This document shows, one piece after another, positions 36,649 to 50,170 of a DNA stretch of 64,000 bases. The stretch spans positions 1,672,685-1,736,684 of the forward strand of contig JBAJFG010000475.1 of assembly GCA_037903475.1 (NCBI GenBank), written 5' to 3'. The notes beneath the pieces are model-generated. The model was not told the DNA's origin. It did no database searches and saw nothing but the letters and a program-made list of their open reading frames with translations. Made by a program: the position numbers and the translations under genes. The DNA comes from Ancylostoma caninum (taxonomy: Eukaryota > Nematoda > Chromadorea > Rhabditida > Ancylostomatidae). Numbering within the stretch: position 1 is the stretch's first letter; the number at the start of each line of letters is the position of its first letter.

Positions 36649-37000
36649 ATCATGTCATTCTTTACGTGAACCATTCTTTTCTTCAATGTTTCTCTTGTTT
36701 TGGTCATTGTTTTCTGTGATAGTAGAATATGTGTTTCTACGGAGTTTTATGCATAATGTTATGCTATTATTTATGTATTTGCGAGCCTAATCACAATTGG
36801 CGCAAATTTCTGCTAACCTTACATTATGGGTATGCGCGTATTTTAATTTTCTGCCGTTTGTTAATATGCTTCTCTCAATATCATAAAGATTGCTACGCTC
36901 ACCTCTCCTCTGATTCATGGTTTGCCGCCAGTGGCTAAATGCTGGGCTTTTTTAGTAACAGCCAACAAATAGGTGTCATCGCTTGACAGGGTGGGCATGT

Positions 37001-37440
37001 GAACACTTTTTGGGGCGCCCATTAGGCAAAATATAATTGCCGCGAACGACTACCATAAGCTCCGCCTATCAGCTTTTGAGGAACTAAAGATATTCAGAAC
37101 ACTCGTTTCAGACCCATTCGGATGTATAATATAGGTACTAATCAACAAAATGACCTTGATCAAACTATCCATGCAATTTCTCCGAATAACTCTTTCAATC
37201 ACAAACCCTGGAAACTTTATTACATCCAAGTCCGTGTACGTCTGTGCTTAGGCAGTTAGATGCAAACCCCGATACTATAGTATACCAGGTGGACGGAGCG
37301 AATCTGGACCCCTCTGCCGGTACTGACAGCCGAGGAGTCGCGCCAGACGTCCTGCAGCTCAGATACCCATAGCAGATAGGCGGAGCTTACGGTTGTCGCT
37401 CACCGCTATTTCGCCTAGTGGGCTTCACGCCACTTTTTGC
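37001..37440. mobile_element. MITE-like element with ~65-bp inverted ends, 3' of DYM
   Basis: The left end contains CTTTTTGGGG, CCCATTAGGCAAAATA and ACCATAAGCTCCGCCTATC. The right end holds the inverted counterparts GATAGGCGGAGCTTACGGT, TATTTCGCCTAGTGGG and CCACTTTTTG. Similarity is about 75-80 percent, with no coding capacity between. Confidence 0.7.
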
Positions 37441-40400
37441 TGTGCTGGATAGTCATGCATTGGGAATATGCACTGACTTTTTCATTTTAGTGAATGTGTT
37501 GCTGGATTTCTCTTCGTAAGCGTTTGGTGTTGCCTAGGAGAGCAATCTATAGCTAATTTAGTGATATGTGAATTGTTAGGGATTAAGCAATTTTTGATTT
37601 TTAGAAAAATTTATTAGGTGGTGGGACAATTTCCATCCATGTGTCTCATGTGGTTAAAGAAGCTAAAATTGCAACGGATTGCGGTTGAGCAGGTCATATG
37701 AAGAATTTAGAGAATTTTTGCTGTGTCACATAGTTAGATACGGTGTGTATGAGTGCCGCCGCGTATCTTTAGCCGCTCTAGCCCCCTTACGGCGCTTTGT
37801 TTAATAGATCCACGCAACAATCGATTACTTAGAAATGACCCTGAACTTGGGCAACTGAACCGAAAGTGTGACTGCCAATCGATGGCATGAATTGCCTTCT
37901 ACTTATTTTCAGAAGTCAGAAGTCATACTTATGGATGCCCCACTGCACAAGCTTTTCGCTATCGGGCTATCGCTTGTTTCGTTCGGTATGGTGTTCCTTG
38001 GCACAGAAATAGTCCAAAAACTGCAATGGAGCTAAAATCGGGTTGAGTCGCTAGTTCGGATTAGGACGCAGTGACATTTTTGAGGAGAATGGTCACTCTC
38101 CATCTACAAGATGTCGAAGGGTCCATGATACTGATTTTGGATGGATTTTTGACTGCAGTGTTGCAATGTAGTTTTCAGAAAACATTTCGCTCCATTTAAC
38201 TACCACCCTAACAGTTGGTGCAACTTTGACCAGTACAGGTTCACGGTGGCACTTTGCAGAATCCACAAGTTGCCAAATCCGAGGCGTTCAAATTCTAGAA
38301 CAAAAACAGTAGGTAATCCCTATATAGTAATTGTGTTGTTGGATTTCTCTGTTTCTCATCATTTACTACTTGAGAGAGAAGAATTGCATAATTCATACCC
38401 TTCATCGTTTTTACGATCCCAATACGACGACACAATCCAAAGACCACTGTCCAGATAGATATTCGAACCCGGTCACGAGACAGGTCTTTTAGGATGTTTC
38501 TCGTTGAGTAACATGTGGACGACTCCAACTTGTTTCGGCTGATGCGCAGACAAACACCACCCGAAAGACGCGGTCGTGTTGTCACTGGATGTAGACTACA
38601 AATCAGAACAGACCTACGACTACGCAAACAGCTGATTACGACGTAAACCCAAAAGGGATGACGTTACTAGGACCTGAAATGGAGGCTTTGACAAATTCAC
38701 TCATTTATAAATAACTGAAACATCGACGAAATATTGTGTCACGAGGTGATAATTTGGTAAATCACATCAAGTGCTAAGCCCGTTATCGTCACTACGCCAT
38801 GTATATAAGGTATGAAGGAGAGCCAATCTACTTGTTGTCATGGTTCTGATCAGTCCAATTTGATCAAGTTATCTTAAGAAATGGACTCAGCCGCAATATC
38901 CCCGAAACTCATTCATTTTCTTTAGGTCGACGTCGAGGATTTCAGTACTCCAATATTCCAGAGCCTGCAATACGAAATAAGTTGCATGATCTTTACCCCT
39001 CCAGTTCTCGGAGAAACTCGTTTGATGTATATTCTGTGTTTAAGATAATTTCCAATGTATCATAAATTCGATTGACGAATTTTCACAAGCTTTTGCCGTA
39101 CGAGATACGAGATAAGGGGACTTCCCTTCAAGATGTCATGTAAGAAACCGAAAAGGACAGTGAGGCAGCACTCATTCACTGCTTGTGCAAAGTCCGTATT
39201 TCTGCAAATAAGGACAGGCTCGACAAGCTCCTCGAGAAGTTTTGCATCATTTGAACGAATCTCCGCGTGTGTCCTCGCAGAGTACTAAATTAAGTGCTTC
39301 AGTGTTCTATACTTCCTAATGTATTTTTTGATAACTGGCTAAAACTATTTTAATTCTGTAGACATCTCTATGTTTTCTGATTTTTGAATCTGGCCATTAT
39401 TGATAATCAGCGCTGTATGCTTCCGCTCGCTCAAAGTTGGTAGGTGACATTCCTTATTCCTGGCCTAAATTTTCGTCAAAAAACTTATTCAGAGGCATGG
39501 AAGTGGAGAGAGGTTCGGATTTGTGCTCTGAGCCACCAAACGTCTTCTACCTCCTGGTCAGTACGACATTGTTATAAGCGCGTCAATGAAGACTCACTCC
39601 CCTTCCCTGGGCAATCAAGAACAAACCTTCAGGCTCCCATTTTTCTGCTGTTGCCCGCATGTACCGGTCACTACATACACCGCGTACAAGTGAATGTCAC
39701 AAATTCTACAGTCCACAAGATGCTACAAAGGGGAGAAAGCCTTTGGTAATACGGAGATTATTCATGCTTTGGTTCTTTGCAGAGATTCAAAACGCTCCTT
39801 GACGCTTTCTAGCCTATACCTCCGTTTAATGGGTTAAGATGCTATCCCTGGCTCATCCCTAGCTCGAAGCCTTTGTATGCCCTGGCCTTCGTTGCCGCAC
39901 GGGTAATCCAAATGTTTATGTTCACCTTCAGCAGCCCCGTCTCCGAATGCTTACTAATGCCATTGCCCATGTTTTCGAACTGCACGATCAAAGTGAACGC
40001 TCCCAACTTTTCGCCTTTATTTTGGTGGGGGGGGGGGGGGAGGAGGTGGGCGGGAGTTACACCTTGCCATCTCCTCACTTGTCTGGTCCATGTATTTTTA
40101 ATTCCCCACGAGTGACTGTCACAAACACAAATTCTATACAGTGATGTTTGGAATTCACTTCTCAAGTAAATGGACGTTTGCCAAATAAACTAACGAGGTG
40201 GGCCTGGCGATTCGTAGTTGTTTTCTTCGTGAAACATCAATGTACATACTTGGTGGTGATATAGCAATCTCACGGTTACATAATTAATAGGTCATTCAAC
40301 TGTGTTGTACTTAATAGCGCAAAGTTCCATGACCTTAAGTGAACACGAACTTATGTCACGGAACGTAATCGAAGAACGATTATACGGTGGTATACTAGGA

Positions 40401-42850
40401 ATTCCTCGCAACCTGTACTGCCTGTGATAAATTTCCTTCATGATGTGTGGAACCCTAGTGAAATGTTAGGAAAACTACAGGCCGTAATTTGAACGTTTTT
40501 GAATTTCTTTTCTTTTGGAGCAAGGATGCAAGTCGCTATCATTTTCGCATTTATTGAGTCACTCTATTTCCAGAAAATGGCTCTGATAATCCTCATAGTA
40601 TTCATTTCCCATGCCAGAGCTCTCGTTCGTTCACTGTTGATACACATTTGAGCGAGAGCCCTGTGGTGTCAGTGAGCGAGAGCAAAATATGTAATGCCAA
40701 ACAAATCAGTTTATTTATTTATTTTTTTCCAACAACTCATTTTGTGATAATTGAATTGTCAATAATATTTTATTACGTTAGAAATTACTTCTTCCTGTTT
40801 GGATTTTTTCCCAGGAGGGATACGGATTACGTTAACATACGGAGGTTTTCCTTTGAATTCAAGTGAAAACTGAACATCTAGCACGGAACGTTGTCAAATT
40901 AAAGTAAAGAGGAAGTATACCGCTCGAATGTTCCTGCTGGTCTACATCTGAGAGAACCTACGAACGTTTCAATCCCTACGAAGTTCAATCACTACATAAA
41001 AATCACCAGATTTCTTGAAATTTTTCAACAGCGATCCAATCTGAAGAACAAATAATGAGGAATTCTGAAGATCGGAGGAATCCACGCGGTTCAAATATTT
41101 TGAATTCCAAGTAGATCAAATGTTGCCTTTCTTTAGCTATTGAGAAAGAAGGTTTTGTAACATTCTGGAAAGGAAAAGCGGGACTTCAGCTATTCGTATC
41201 GCGGGAGATAAGGCGCACCCTGTATGAGATTTTGTCAGATGACTAGGGAAGAAAAGTTGGTTAGTACCTAGAGATCACCCATAACTGCTACACGAATGAG
41301 TGGTGATCGTCATACTTATAAACGTAGTCTGTACGATAAATATTGACATGAGACATCTTTATTTGCTCAATAATCGTTTAATGAATCCCAGCCTTACCCA
41401 ATGTATAAGCAAAAGGACGTGCTCATCACAATGGTCAAGGCTTATTTTTTCAGGTCGCCTAGTCGTATCACATCCTCAAAAGTGCGAGCAACACGCGAGC
41501 TTAGTGCAAAAAACAGGTTGGGGAAAACCGCCACCAGTGATACTTAAGAGGAGGCTGATGGACACCTAATTGCTTCCTTGTACACTGATGAAGAAAACTA
41601 ACTTCTTCATTGCCGCTCCCATTAGTGAATTTTGAATCCTTTCAAAGGTCTATTGGTATTTTCAATGCTCTGGCCTTACATCTTAGCTATATGCCGTATG
41701 AATATATTTTCCTTTTATTTCCAAATTTCGAATCGAAGAGTAGATCCGAGTCTCTCCAGGAAGCCCAAACTTCCTCTTCGAGCTTTATTCTGCCGAAAAA
41801 TGTTTGCCTAATTAGCAGAAACTGTCAGAATTTCCTAACAAAAACTAGCTACAACTACTAGATTGTCTAGATTGTTATTGCTTGGAATAGACAATGTGGA
41901 AATTGGCACCACCTCTTGACAGGACAAAACCTAACGGTAACATCTTGTGGTAATAGATAAACTCGACGTTGGTTTCAGCTCATTTCTAGTGCTATTTCGG
42001 AGGTGACCTCATCTGGTATCGGATTTGTGAGCGAGTAATTACAGTTCTCAATGCTTCACCTTCCTTCCATCAATATTTGTACGTATACTTTACTAGAATG
42101 GCAATTCCTATCCGTCGCCCATTGGAATTTTCCAAAAAGTTCGATCGGACTCCTGTGTACCGCATCATGTTGTTCTAGTGACCTGTCTGTTTGTGATTTG
42201 TAAAAGCTCACTGTTCTTACTCCATCAATTTAATACATCAAACATCAATTAGGTCTTCTGCTCTTGTTTTCGTTGGGACTAATGGGCAAAAACACTACAG
42301 CTGGGCTTCTTCAACATTGTGCTACATAGAGAAAAATAGGGACAGAGTTTAACCATGGGCGAAGCATGCCAGTACGGAGATAGATATGTCCCTTACTCAA
42401 GAGTGTAACCCTCCCGTTTGTTTGGAGTGAACGAGTTCCCCAGTCTACGGAATTGTACTTTGTACCCTCAACTTTTCTCAAACAGCTATTCAAGTAACGG
42501 GAGTGTAATTACATGGTTTATTTGTCATTATTGTTAATGTCAATTATTGTTGTTATTTATTAGACGAGACGAAGCTCAGGCGATCGATTAAAATCTTTAA
42601 AAAGTACATAAATTGTTATTGGAGGGATTCGTTGTCTAGAAATTCGCAGATGGTTTAGAAGTCTATGACTTCTACCACTTATGTAACTCATAGTAGAGGA
42701 TCTGATTAGCATAGACGGTGCTCCCCCCTCCACCCCGCATCCTGAGAAAGGATCGCCATTTTCACTGTTGGTCCAAAAAATAGACAAGAAATAATGTTTC
42801 TGTTTATCGTCTCATTTTCAACTTCTATTATTCAGAATCCCTCCCGTTTT

Positions 42851-42875
42851 AAATAAATAAATAAATAAATAAATA
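42851..42875. repeat. (AAAT)n microsatellite
   Basis: Six AAAT units. Confidence 0.95.
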
Positions 42876-43519
42876 TTCAGAAATAATTTTGATAACTTGA
42901 TATTCGATACTCCGGCCGCTCGGATTCCCACAGTGGGGGTGACCCCAGTTTTACTACACGCAGCATCTGTGTGCTCCACTCCTAATTATCTCCTTCATCG
43001 ACAGTTTCTGGACGGGTTCCTCCAGAAGATCACATAGATCGCTATTTTTTTTTGAATCTAACTGCGTATCTTATCTAATACCAGTTTAATCCTATTTTTT
43101 TATCGCTTGCCGCGGATTTGCTCCCCGAATTTGAACGGAAGGTGGCCATGTAAAATCAACAGATCTGTTAAGGATTCTTTACCAACCATCTAGAGGTAGT
43201 TGAAAAAGCTATAGCATTGTACCTATCGAATAGACCTTCAAATAAGTCTCTGTAGCAAAGAACAAGTCTTGTTGTGACTGAAGCTGAATCCGGACGGACA
43301 TTAGAAAGCCAGCGAAATTCTAAAGCGAAATCACTTGATAAATGGACTTTCCATCTAATTGTGGAAAAAATCGACTAACTTTAACAATAGTGGCTAGTGC
43401 TAAGTAAGAGAGTGAAAAACCAGATTTCCTCATTGATGCTCGAAAACCACACGCGAACAAGTGTTTGTCGCTGTCTCTCTCTCGTTTCGCGCCTTCTATC
43501 TGTGTTCCTAATCTGCACA

Positions 43520-43526
43520 CTTCCAG
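43520..43526 (+). promoter_or_regulatory. Spliced-leader-type acceptor abutting the SDR start codon
   Basis: CTTCCAG ends at 43526 and the ATG follows at once. If trans-spliced, the 5' leader would be the spliced leader alone. Inference from position and consensus. Confidence 0.6.
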
Positions 43527-46500
43527 ATGGCACCAGTTCCAGCAACTACAGACTCCTCCCCTTCGCTCTACTCCATACCGCCAGTACTGGCGATGTTGGC
43601 TGTGATCCCGTTCGTCTATGTGGGATATCGTGTCTTCAGGTACGAGAAACTCAAACTCTGGCCTCTTGTTCCCAGTAAGGAGCTCAAAAAGTAACACTTC
43701 ACCCTTTTAGGACACTCTTCGCACTACTACACTCAATAGCTATTTATGTGATAGCTCCGCTCTTCTACTCTCCAGACCTCACTCGCTATATAAATCGTTG
43801 GACAGGTTAGCCGCGGGTTTTTTTCAATAATGGAAGTTTTTCTTCCTCTCGACCGCCATTCTTTGAAAAAAAAATCGTCTAAAAAAGCCAGAGATAACGA
43901 AAAATTCCTGCGACATCAACCCGTTTTAGTTGTCAGTGGTGGAACGGACGGCATTGGCAAGGCGTACACCATAGAGCTGGCTAGACGTGGCCTAAGGAAG
44001 TTCGTCCTGATTGGAAGGAACCAGGAGAAGCTGAGCGATGTCAAGACACTTCTAGGTCAGGATTCTCAATTATCTAATCTCGTTCTAACTGATTTTCCAC
44101 GATTTTCCTCGAAAAGAGCTCAAAAACTCTTGAACGAGACTTATTATATGCTCTCAAATTGAAACAGTTGAACAATTCACCAATTGTCAAATACTTATAT
44201 TGACCGGTTCCGAAATGATTTGTTCACATTAGGCGCAATCACAAACTTCTTGCGCTGAGCAGTATTACACTGGGCGAAAGTACCTGGTAATGGTTTCAAC
44301 TATTGAAATTGATAAGAGAAGTAATTGCTTATGAATTGTCCGTAGAGAAAGCTGGAAGTTGTTTCCAGAATAGAAAAAAACAGCATTAGACCATAAAATA
44401 AATATAAGTAGCTTTTATTTCGTTATTTTCAAGCCAATCGCCTCCTCCTTGGATGATCTTTATTTATTCATCTTGACCTTCAGAAACGATGAATAGTGAC
44501 AACGGAGATAACGAAAACATCCCCTTCATTACATACACAAACTTCTGGAAGGGCGGCGGCAGAATAGCAGAAGGACCGAGTAGTGGTGACCTGCGGTCTT
44601 CTTGTGCAGCTGCTGCGGGCCTTCTGCTTCTTTTTATACCCGCGTATCTCGCTTCTTCACCACATGATAGAAATCTCTTGGTGTTGTGATCTTCCCGAAA
44701 GTTTGTCTGAGTATCACTCATTTACGATTGCGGTATTGCGGTTATGACACTACTTTCGAAGTAAAGTTTCAAGTAGATAAATGAGTAAATAAAGTAGAAG
44801 AACTAACAGTGAAAAGTAAGCAACTAAGCAGGAAAAAAACAAAAAATGAAGCAAACAAAAGCTTTTGATAAAACGGAGGAATTCGAAACAAAAAGGCCGA
44901 GTATGAGCGAAACTTGCTTGAAGATAAATTGTCCCAATAAAGTCATACCATATAAGTAACAGTTCTGCAGGACTAAGACTAGTTTGGTGTTGTAAACTTG
45001 ACAGTTTCGGCTCTAGAAATTGAACTGTGCGAATGGATTGAAAAACTCAAATCCGTATTGTGTATTTGGTGCTCTCAAGAAGTAAGTTCTCGAGGAGCAA
45101 GAAAAATTAAGTGGACCGATATGTGCGAAGAGGGATCGCTTATTCTGCCATAGAAGAACAAATCTGACTTTTCTCTTGGAATTTGTGGAGAATACTTCTT
45201 TCAATATCTCCGCTTTGAGAGGAGTGTGTGCTTCAACACCATGTATCTAATATAATAGATGAATTAAAGAAATTAGGTAAATAAATAAACTGCCATATTC
45301 GTTTCCTCTTCAGAGCTCTCCTTCGGATGCCGCGTGAAGACCTACCTGTTTGACTTTGCAAAGGACGACTTCGAGCAGTTGCGAGAGTACATTTCGAATA
45401 TCGACGTCGGCTTCGTGGTGAACAGCGTTGGCGTCGGTCGCGAAAACCTCGAACGCTACGGAGATAATCCGGCAGCAGATAGGCAGATTCTCAAGATTAA
45501 CGGCTTGGGAGCTGCTGAGGTGAGAACCACAAGATGCCTCCATGAAATCGTAGTTGCAGAGGTAATTTTCTGCTCTTTTAGTTCCTATCTATTGTTCTTC
45601 CGGCGATGGAGAAGGCAGGAGGCGGACAGATTGTCGTTCTGTCATCATCGCAGGGATATCGTCCTATTCCTCTGCTGGCTGCATATTCAGCTTCCAAGGT
45701 GGGTCTGGTGTTGTCATAAAAGTAGATGAGTGAAAAAAAAATTAAGTAGGAACGAATTTCTCGGAAACCTCTTCCTGACAACCCGGAAGAATTTTCAAGA
45801 AGGCCTTATTACTGCTATCCCAGTGTTGTCCTAATTGCCTATATACCTACAATTCTTGACCAATTCGTGTCCCTTCTTTCGCTGAGAAAGACTAAAGACA
45901 TCCAAGGAAAAAATCCACAGGGCGGATCACCCAAGAAAGCGTTGCTCCTGGACCGAGTACAGTAGCGTGGAAAACATAGTGCAATTGTAAAAACCACACT
46001 TCAAGGTAGCGTGCCCGCATTTCGACGCAATCGCTCGAGTTCTATTTCCTGTCACGCTGGACCGAACACCCAATGTACTTTAATTCGTGTATCTTGTACT
46101 TTCAGGCAGTGATGTCCTTCCTTTGCGAGGCCATTGATCGAGAGTACAAAACTATTTCTGTACAATGCCTGACACCTGCCCTGATCGCCACAAAAATGGT
46201 CTACTACACGGTATGTTCGATGTTATTGCGGAAAATCTTGGACAACATTCAATATATTCTACCAAGAGGTCGTATGTATAATGCGAGTGAAGATTAAGAC
46301 ATACATGTTAATGAAATGTGACACCACATACAATAAAAAATAGTATACCTATTACAAGAAAAATTAAGGACTAGTAGGCAATAATGGGTACGCGTACTAC
46401 ATACTATACTATATAGTGTACTACGTAACCATGCTAGTAAATAGTGGATAGGTATAGAGTAAATACAATCCACTTTACTGAAGGTTTTATTCGAAGAAAA

Positions 46501-48478
46501 AAAAAACCTTTTTGGGCTTCGGATTTTAGTTTAATAATTTTCCTTTAGTCGCCCGACCTTTCCGAATACACGTGGTAATTTCTCAGTACCAAGCCAAATA
46601 AGAGTTGAGCTGCTCCCTCCTAATACCTAACCGTACCCAACCGCTCCCCACCACCATACCTGACCTTCCAGTTAGGAGTGAGTGACATCTTTTCCAAAAC
46701 TTTGTTGCCCCGTGAGAGGATCATGTCACGTGGATCACGTAGGGAATGAGGTAAACAAGGGACGCAGATTCCTATCTCAGAGCAGGCATGTCGCTTTCTG
46801 AGATACACATCTACGGGGCAGCTCGACCTTATTTCCAGCCTGTATCCAAAATGATCGTTTTCATTGGGTGAAGGAAATCCAGAGGGAACGGGTGCTAAAA
46901 ATCAGTGTTCAATAATGCTATAGGGCGATGTCATAAAGATCGTGCAGAAATTTCAGCATTAATCTTTAGACACTGGAATTTGGCTTGTCCAACACTGTCG
47001 AGTTTGCACTCTGAGATTCTCTTTGTTAGAAAATTTTCACGGGACTAAAATTAACTGTCTTGCTATCTCTACGTAAGGCTACTATGTACAACTTGTTTAG
47101 ATCTGAACTGGTTTCCATAGCTAAGCACAATGTTTGCACAGCATCTCTTGATAGAATGAATCTCGAAGGCGAAATTTCTTGGACAAACCGGAATTCATCC
47201 TCGAAATGCCGCTCAATGTCGTTTCTTTCAGAAAGGCGGGCTATTCGTCGTCACCCCTGAGCAGTTTGCGAAACAAGCCGTGAACACTATTGGACTCACG
47301 AGCAAGACGAGTGGATGCTTCAATCATGAGATTCAGGTAAGGGGTTGCGTTTTGTGCTGAGAGGATAGAGTCAGCTCACTGATATTGAGTCGTTAGGAAG
47401 CGCTCGTTTTGGTACCTCCTTCCCTAGGATTTGCCAGGCTTTTGGAACAAAATTAAAAGCCTTACACGCTAAGTTTAAAAAAGCCTGAGGGAAAAAGGAA
47501 GGGGAGGGGTGCCAAAGAAAATGGAACCTTTACGGCAGCAACTTCGAGGATGACTTTATAAGTAGGAAATCAGAGCTTCTGAAAAGAAAAACTTTTGAAA
47601 TGAAAAAGAGGACCTAATTTAGATTGCAATAGAAGGACGAAATCTGGAACTGCTGAAAAACAAAACGCTCCCTACTCTCGATACTATAGTCTTCATTTTG
47701 AAGCGTAACATTTCGCCTTGGCATCACGTATCTAATCAGAGATAACTAATAAAAAGTAAGGTGCTGAAATAAGCAGCGAACGATGGACCTATCCGAGTTT
47801 GCTGCGTTCACCGTTCGTGAGTTTTCCGTAGAAAACTTCTAATTTTGCAGCGGTGTCTCGAAAATTGCTAATATTGGAAAGTTTCGAATAATTCGATGTA
47901 TTACATGCGAATATTTTGCCTTCACTAACGCAGCACTGTTCTGTCAAATCATGACTTGATTGGGATGGCGGAAGAATGTAAGAGCGTTCTATGAACTTTT
48001 ACACCTCGCGCCTGTTCGGATGAGAAATTCGAAAGGTGAACTACGGAATGCGCTAAATTTGCTTCAGCGAAACAACTAATTCCGATTAAAGTGCATTTCG
48101 ACGGCAAAAAGTGGAACAGAGACAAAAAATTCCGGACATCAGTGGGGTTTTTTTTTGCCACGTTTTTGCTACAAAGTGAAAAAAAGAACCTCGAAAGAAA
48201 AAAAAAGAAGTGCGAGTGAGCAACTTCATGCGTGGGTAATTGAACCTCACCTACAATGCTAGAGGAGCCACTGAACAGTGCTATTCTCAAACGAAGAACG
48301 TTCCCACATGAACTCAACTTCGTAGTTTCAGATGCTGCTTAGACATTTGTTCCCATGGGCTATATTGAAGTACCTGATTATGCCAATCTACTACTACCAA
48401 CAACGACGCATGGACAGAATCCACACAGCGATGTCGAAGGAGAAGCAGCAGACGATGCGGTCATCTGCTAAGGCCTAG
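43527..48478 (+). CDS. Hydroxysteroid dehydrogenase-like SDR (HSDL1 / 17-beta-HSD12 type), 8 exons
   Basis: Known family role: NAD(P)(H)-dependent reduction of 3-ketoacyl-CoA or steroid ketones at the ER (HSD17B12, C. elegans let-767/stdh); HSDL1 is a mitochondrial relative. Exons 43527-43639, 43711-43805, 43930-44055, 45314-45519, 45582-45698, 46106-46210, 47232-47336 and 48332-48478 sum to 1,014 nt with matching phases, giving 337 residues. Residues 20-60 are hydrophobic, probably membrane anchoring. Then come the cofactor motif SGGTDGIG (72-79), NSVG (148-151) and a full tetrad: N174 in KING, S202, Y215 and K219 in [20 protein letters not shown] resembles HSDL1 GISKRTTGYWSHSIQ. Human HSDL1 has Phe in place of the catalytic Tyr; here Tyr is present, so activity is likely. 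Substrate cannot be read from sequence. Confidence 0.93.
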
Positions 48479-48600
48479 GCGCCTCAATAGGACTGCCCCT
48501 TGGAATAGTAGCGATGTAGTGCCGTGTGATACGGGTAGTGCAAGCTCTGGATGTGTGGCTCCACTCCTTGCTTGTAGTGTTTTGTCGACTATCGTTTTTT

Positions 48601-48606
48601 AATAAA
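48601..48606 (+). terminator. Poly(A) signal of the SDR gene
   Basis: AATAAA lies 122 nt after the TAG stop, in a T-rich setting (ATCGTTTTTTAATAAATC). Distance fits a short nematode 3' UTR. Confidence 0.7.
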
Positions 48607-49899
48607 TCACTTATATCTGTTGGTGTCTCAGGACTAAAATCTAAACCACAGCACAACATGTTTATGCTTTAGTTCAGCTGGAGAAAAGCGACCACATGCT
48701 CGTTTACGCCCCCCCCCCACTTCCCTCAAATCTTAAAAGCAGCACCTGTGGAGCTTATCCTAAGCTTTGAGATTTCGCCGAACTAGGAAGCAGACGAGCA
48801 CACGTTGAGCATGTTGTAGCACTGAACTCTCCGAACTGGGAAACCAAAACCAGGCCTTCAGGTCTTCACTCCGACAAAGGAAGGATCCAGTGGCGTGGAT
48901 CAATCTCAGGCAGATTCCTTTTTAATGCCCAAGCAGGAGATATTCAGAACTCCTGAACGTGCTGGTCTCAATGGCGTTTTCGCAATGGACTTCTTCTTTC
49001 GAAACTCTGACAATTCATTACCTGCACCAAATTGCTTATAAACTTCTATAGTCTATATGAATAGTGTAGTTTCAATAACAGCTGATTACAATTTCTTATG
49101 CACGCGAAACTTATCGATATCGTGAAAAATAACCGAAAATGGTGCTGGAACATTAGTCCGCTAGCGACCACTTTTCAGTGCAACCTTTCGTGAAAACACT
49201 CTGGAAGGAGCAAATGTCGTCAATCCACATTGAGAAGCAATTCACCTCAAAATCTCTCAAATGTCAATTTTGACTTTGAAATTATGCCACAGTGCTTCTC
49301 TAATGTCGCGTTCTCTAGGTGATGGAGTAATGAAGTATATTTAATTCAATGATCACTGATAAATCGTCTTCACACTACACAAATTCAGCACTCGTTCTTT
49401 CATTTTTATGATACTGCACTGACTTCTAGTTTCTATAATTCCTAATGGTATTTCTAAGGGGTAGGCAAGTCAGTGGAGATGTACCGATTTATTTCGTTCA
49501 GAAAGAAAAGTCTAAAACTTCTCTCGTCTCAAGTTTTGTTTTGACCTGTGGAAAGTGGAGGGATACAGTCTTTGGATTTCATCCAAGACAGAAGAAAGGT
49601 CTGTTCAGCTTTCCCAGCAGCAGGAGTTGGGATAATCAGTTTTACATAGTCGGTTAACGGAACATCTACGTACATACTTATGTGTAAGCCGACGGAGTTC
49701 CATGACTCCCATTATGCAGTTTTTCAGACCGTGAAAAAACATAAGCTCAATATTTGATGCAGCAGAGAAATTCCTCACAACCGCGGCCTTGTGTGGCAGG
49801 TTTCGACCATTTTGAGTTGCGACTCCAGCATTAGTGCCCTTACGTAATCATCGCACGCACAATCGGGCGCTAGTCGAATACTCGAAGACATATTCGAAT

Positions 49900-50040
49900 A
49901 TTCGAATAGTTCATTCATTCGATTTCTCAAAGAGCATGTGTATATAGTACATGCTCCAACTATTCACTCATTCGATGCTTCGAAAAAACGTATTGGTCGA
50001 ACTATTCGTTCATTCGATTCGAGTCGTTCAGGGTTATTCG
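49900..50040. repeat. Degenerate TTCGAATA-rich repeat
   Basis: A unit like ACTATTCNTTCATTCGATTC recurs at about 49905, 49959 and 50000, set among TTCGAATATTCGAATA palindromes. It abuts the downstream side of the reverse-transcriptase fragment. Confidence 0.6.
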
Positions 50041-50170
50041 AATACGAATTAAGCCACTTCAGCAAGTTGTCGCGAAAACCCAGATGCTCGAGTTTCATTA
50101 TGAGTTTAGCGTGAGAGACTTTGTCGAAAGCTTCCGAAAGGTCTATGTAGTGATATCGACAGAATTCTGA
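49990..50170 (-). pseudogene. LINE reverse-transcriptase fragment
   Basis: Minus-strand translation reads YHYIDLSEAFDKVSHAKLIM followed by KLEHLGFRDNLLKWLNSY. This is the conserved (V/I)DLSKAFDKVSH..LL.KL...GI...LL.W(I/L).SY block of non-LTR (and group II-like) reverse transcriptases. The YADD-containing core and endonuclease are not joined to it, so it is a truncated relic. Clade cannot be set from 45 residues. Confidence 0.8.

Larger units (their letters stand above)
36649..43526. other. Intergenic region between DYM and the SDR gene
   Basis: About 6.9 kb without a supportable host gene. It holds an inverted-repeat element (37001-37440), a poly-G tract near 40027-40040 and an (AAAT)n tract at 42851-42875. 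Short ORFs here lack recognisable domains, splice support or codon bias. No clear AATAAA was seen just after the DYM stop. Confidence 0.6.

Noticed and set aside
43830..44162. Single-frame ORF starting [12 protein letters not shown] in the SDR gene
   Set aside because: Its N-terminal part is intron 2 sequence; the real exon begins at 43930 after TTTTAG, and the frame past 44055 is intron.
44464..44721. ORFs of 66-85 codons in intron 3 of the SDR gene
   Set aside because: Inside a 1,258-nt intron, no domain; repeat-like Ala/Arg-rich frames.
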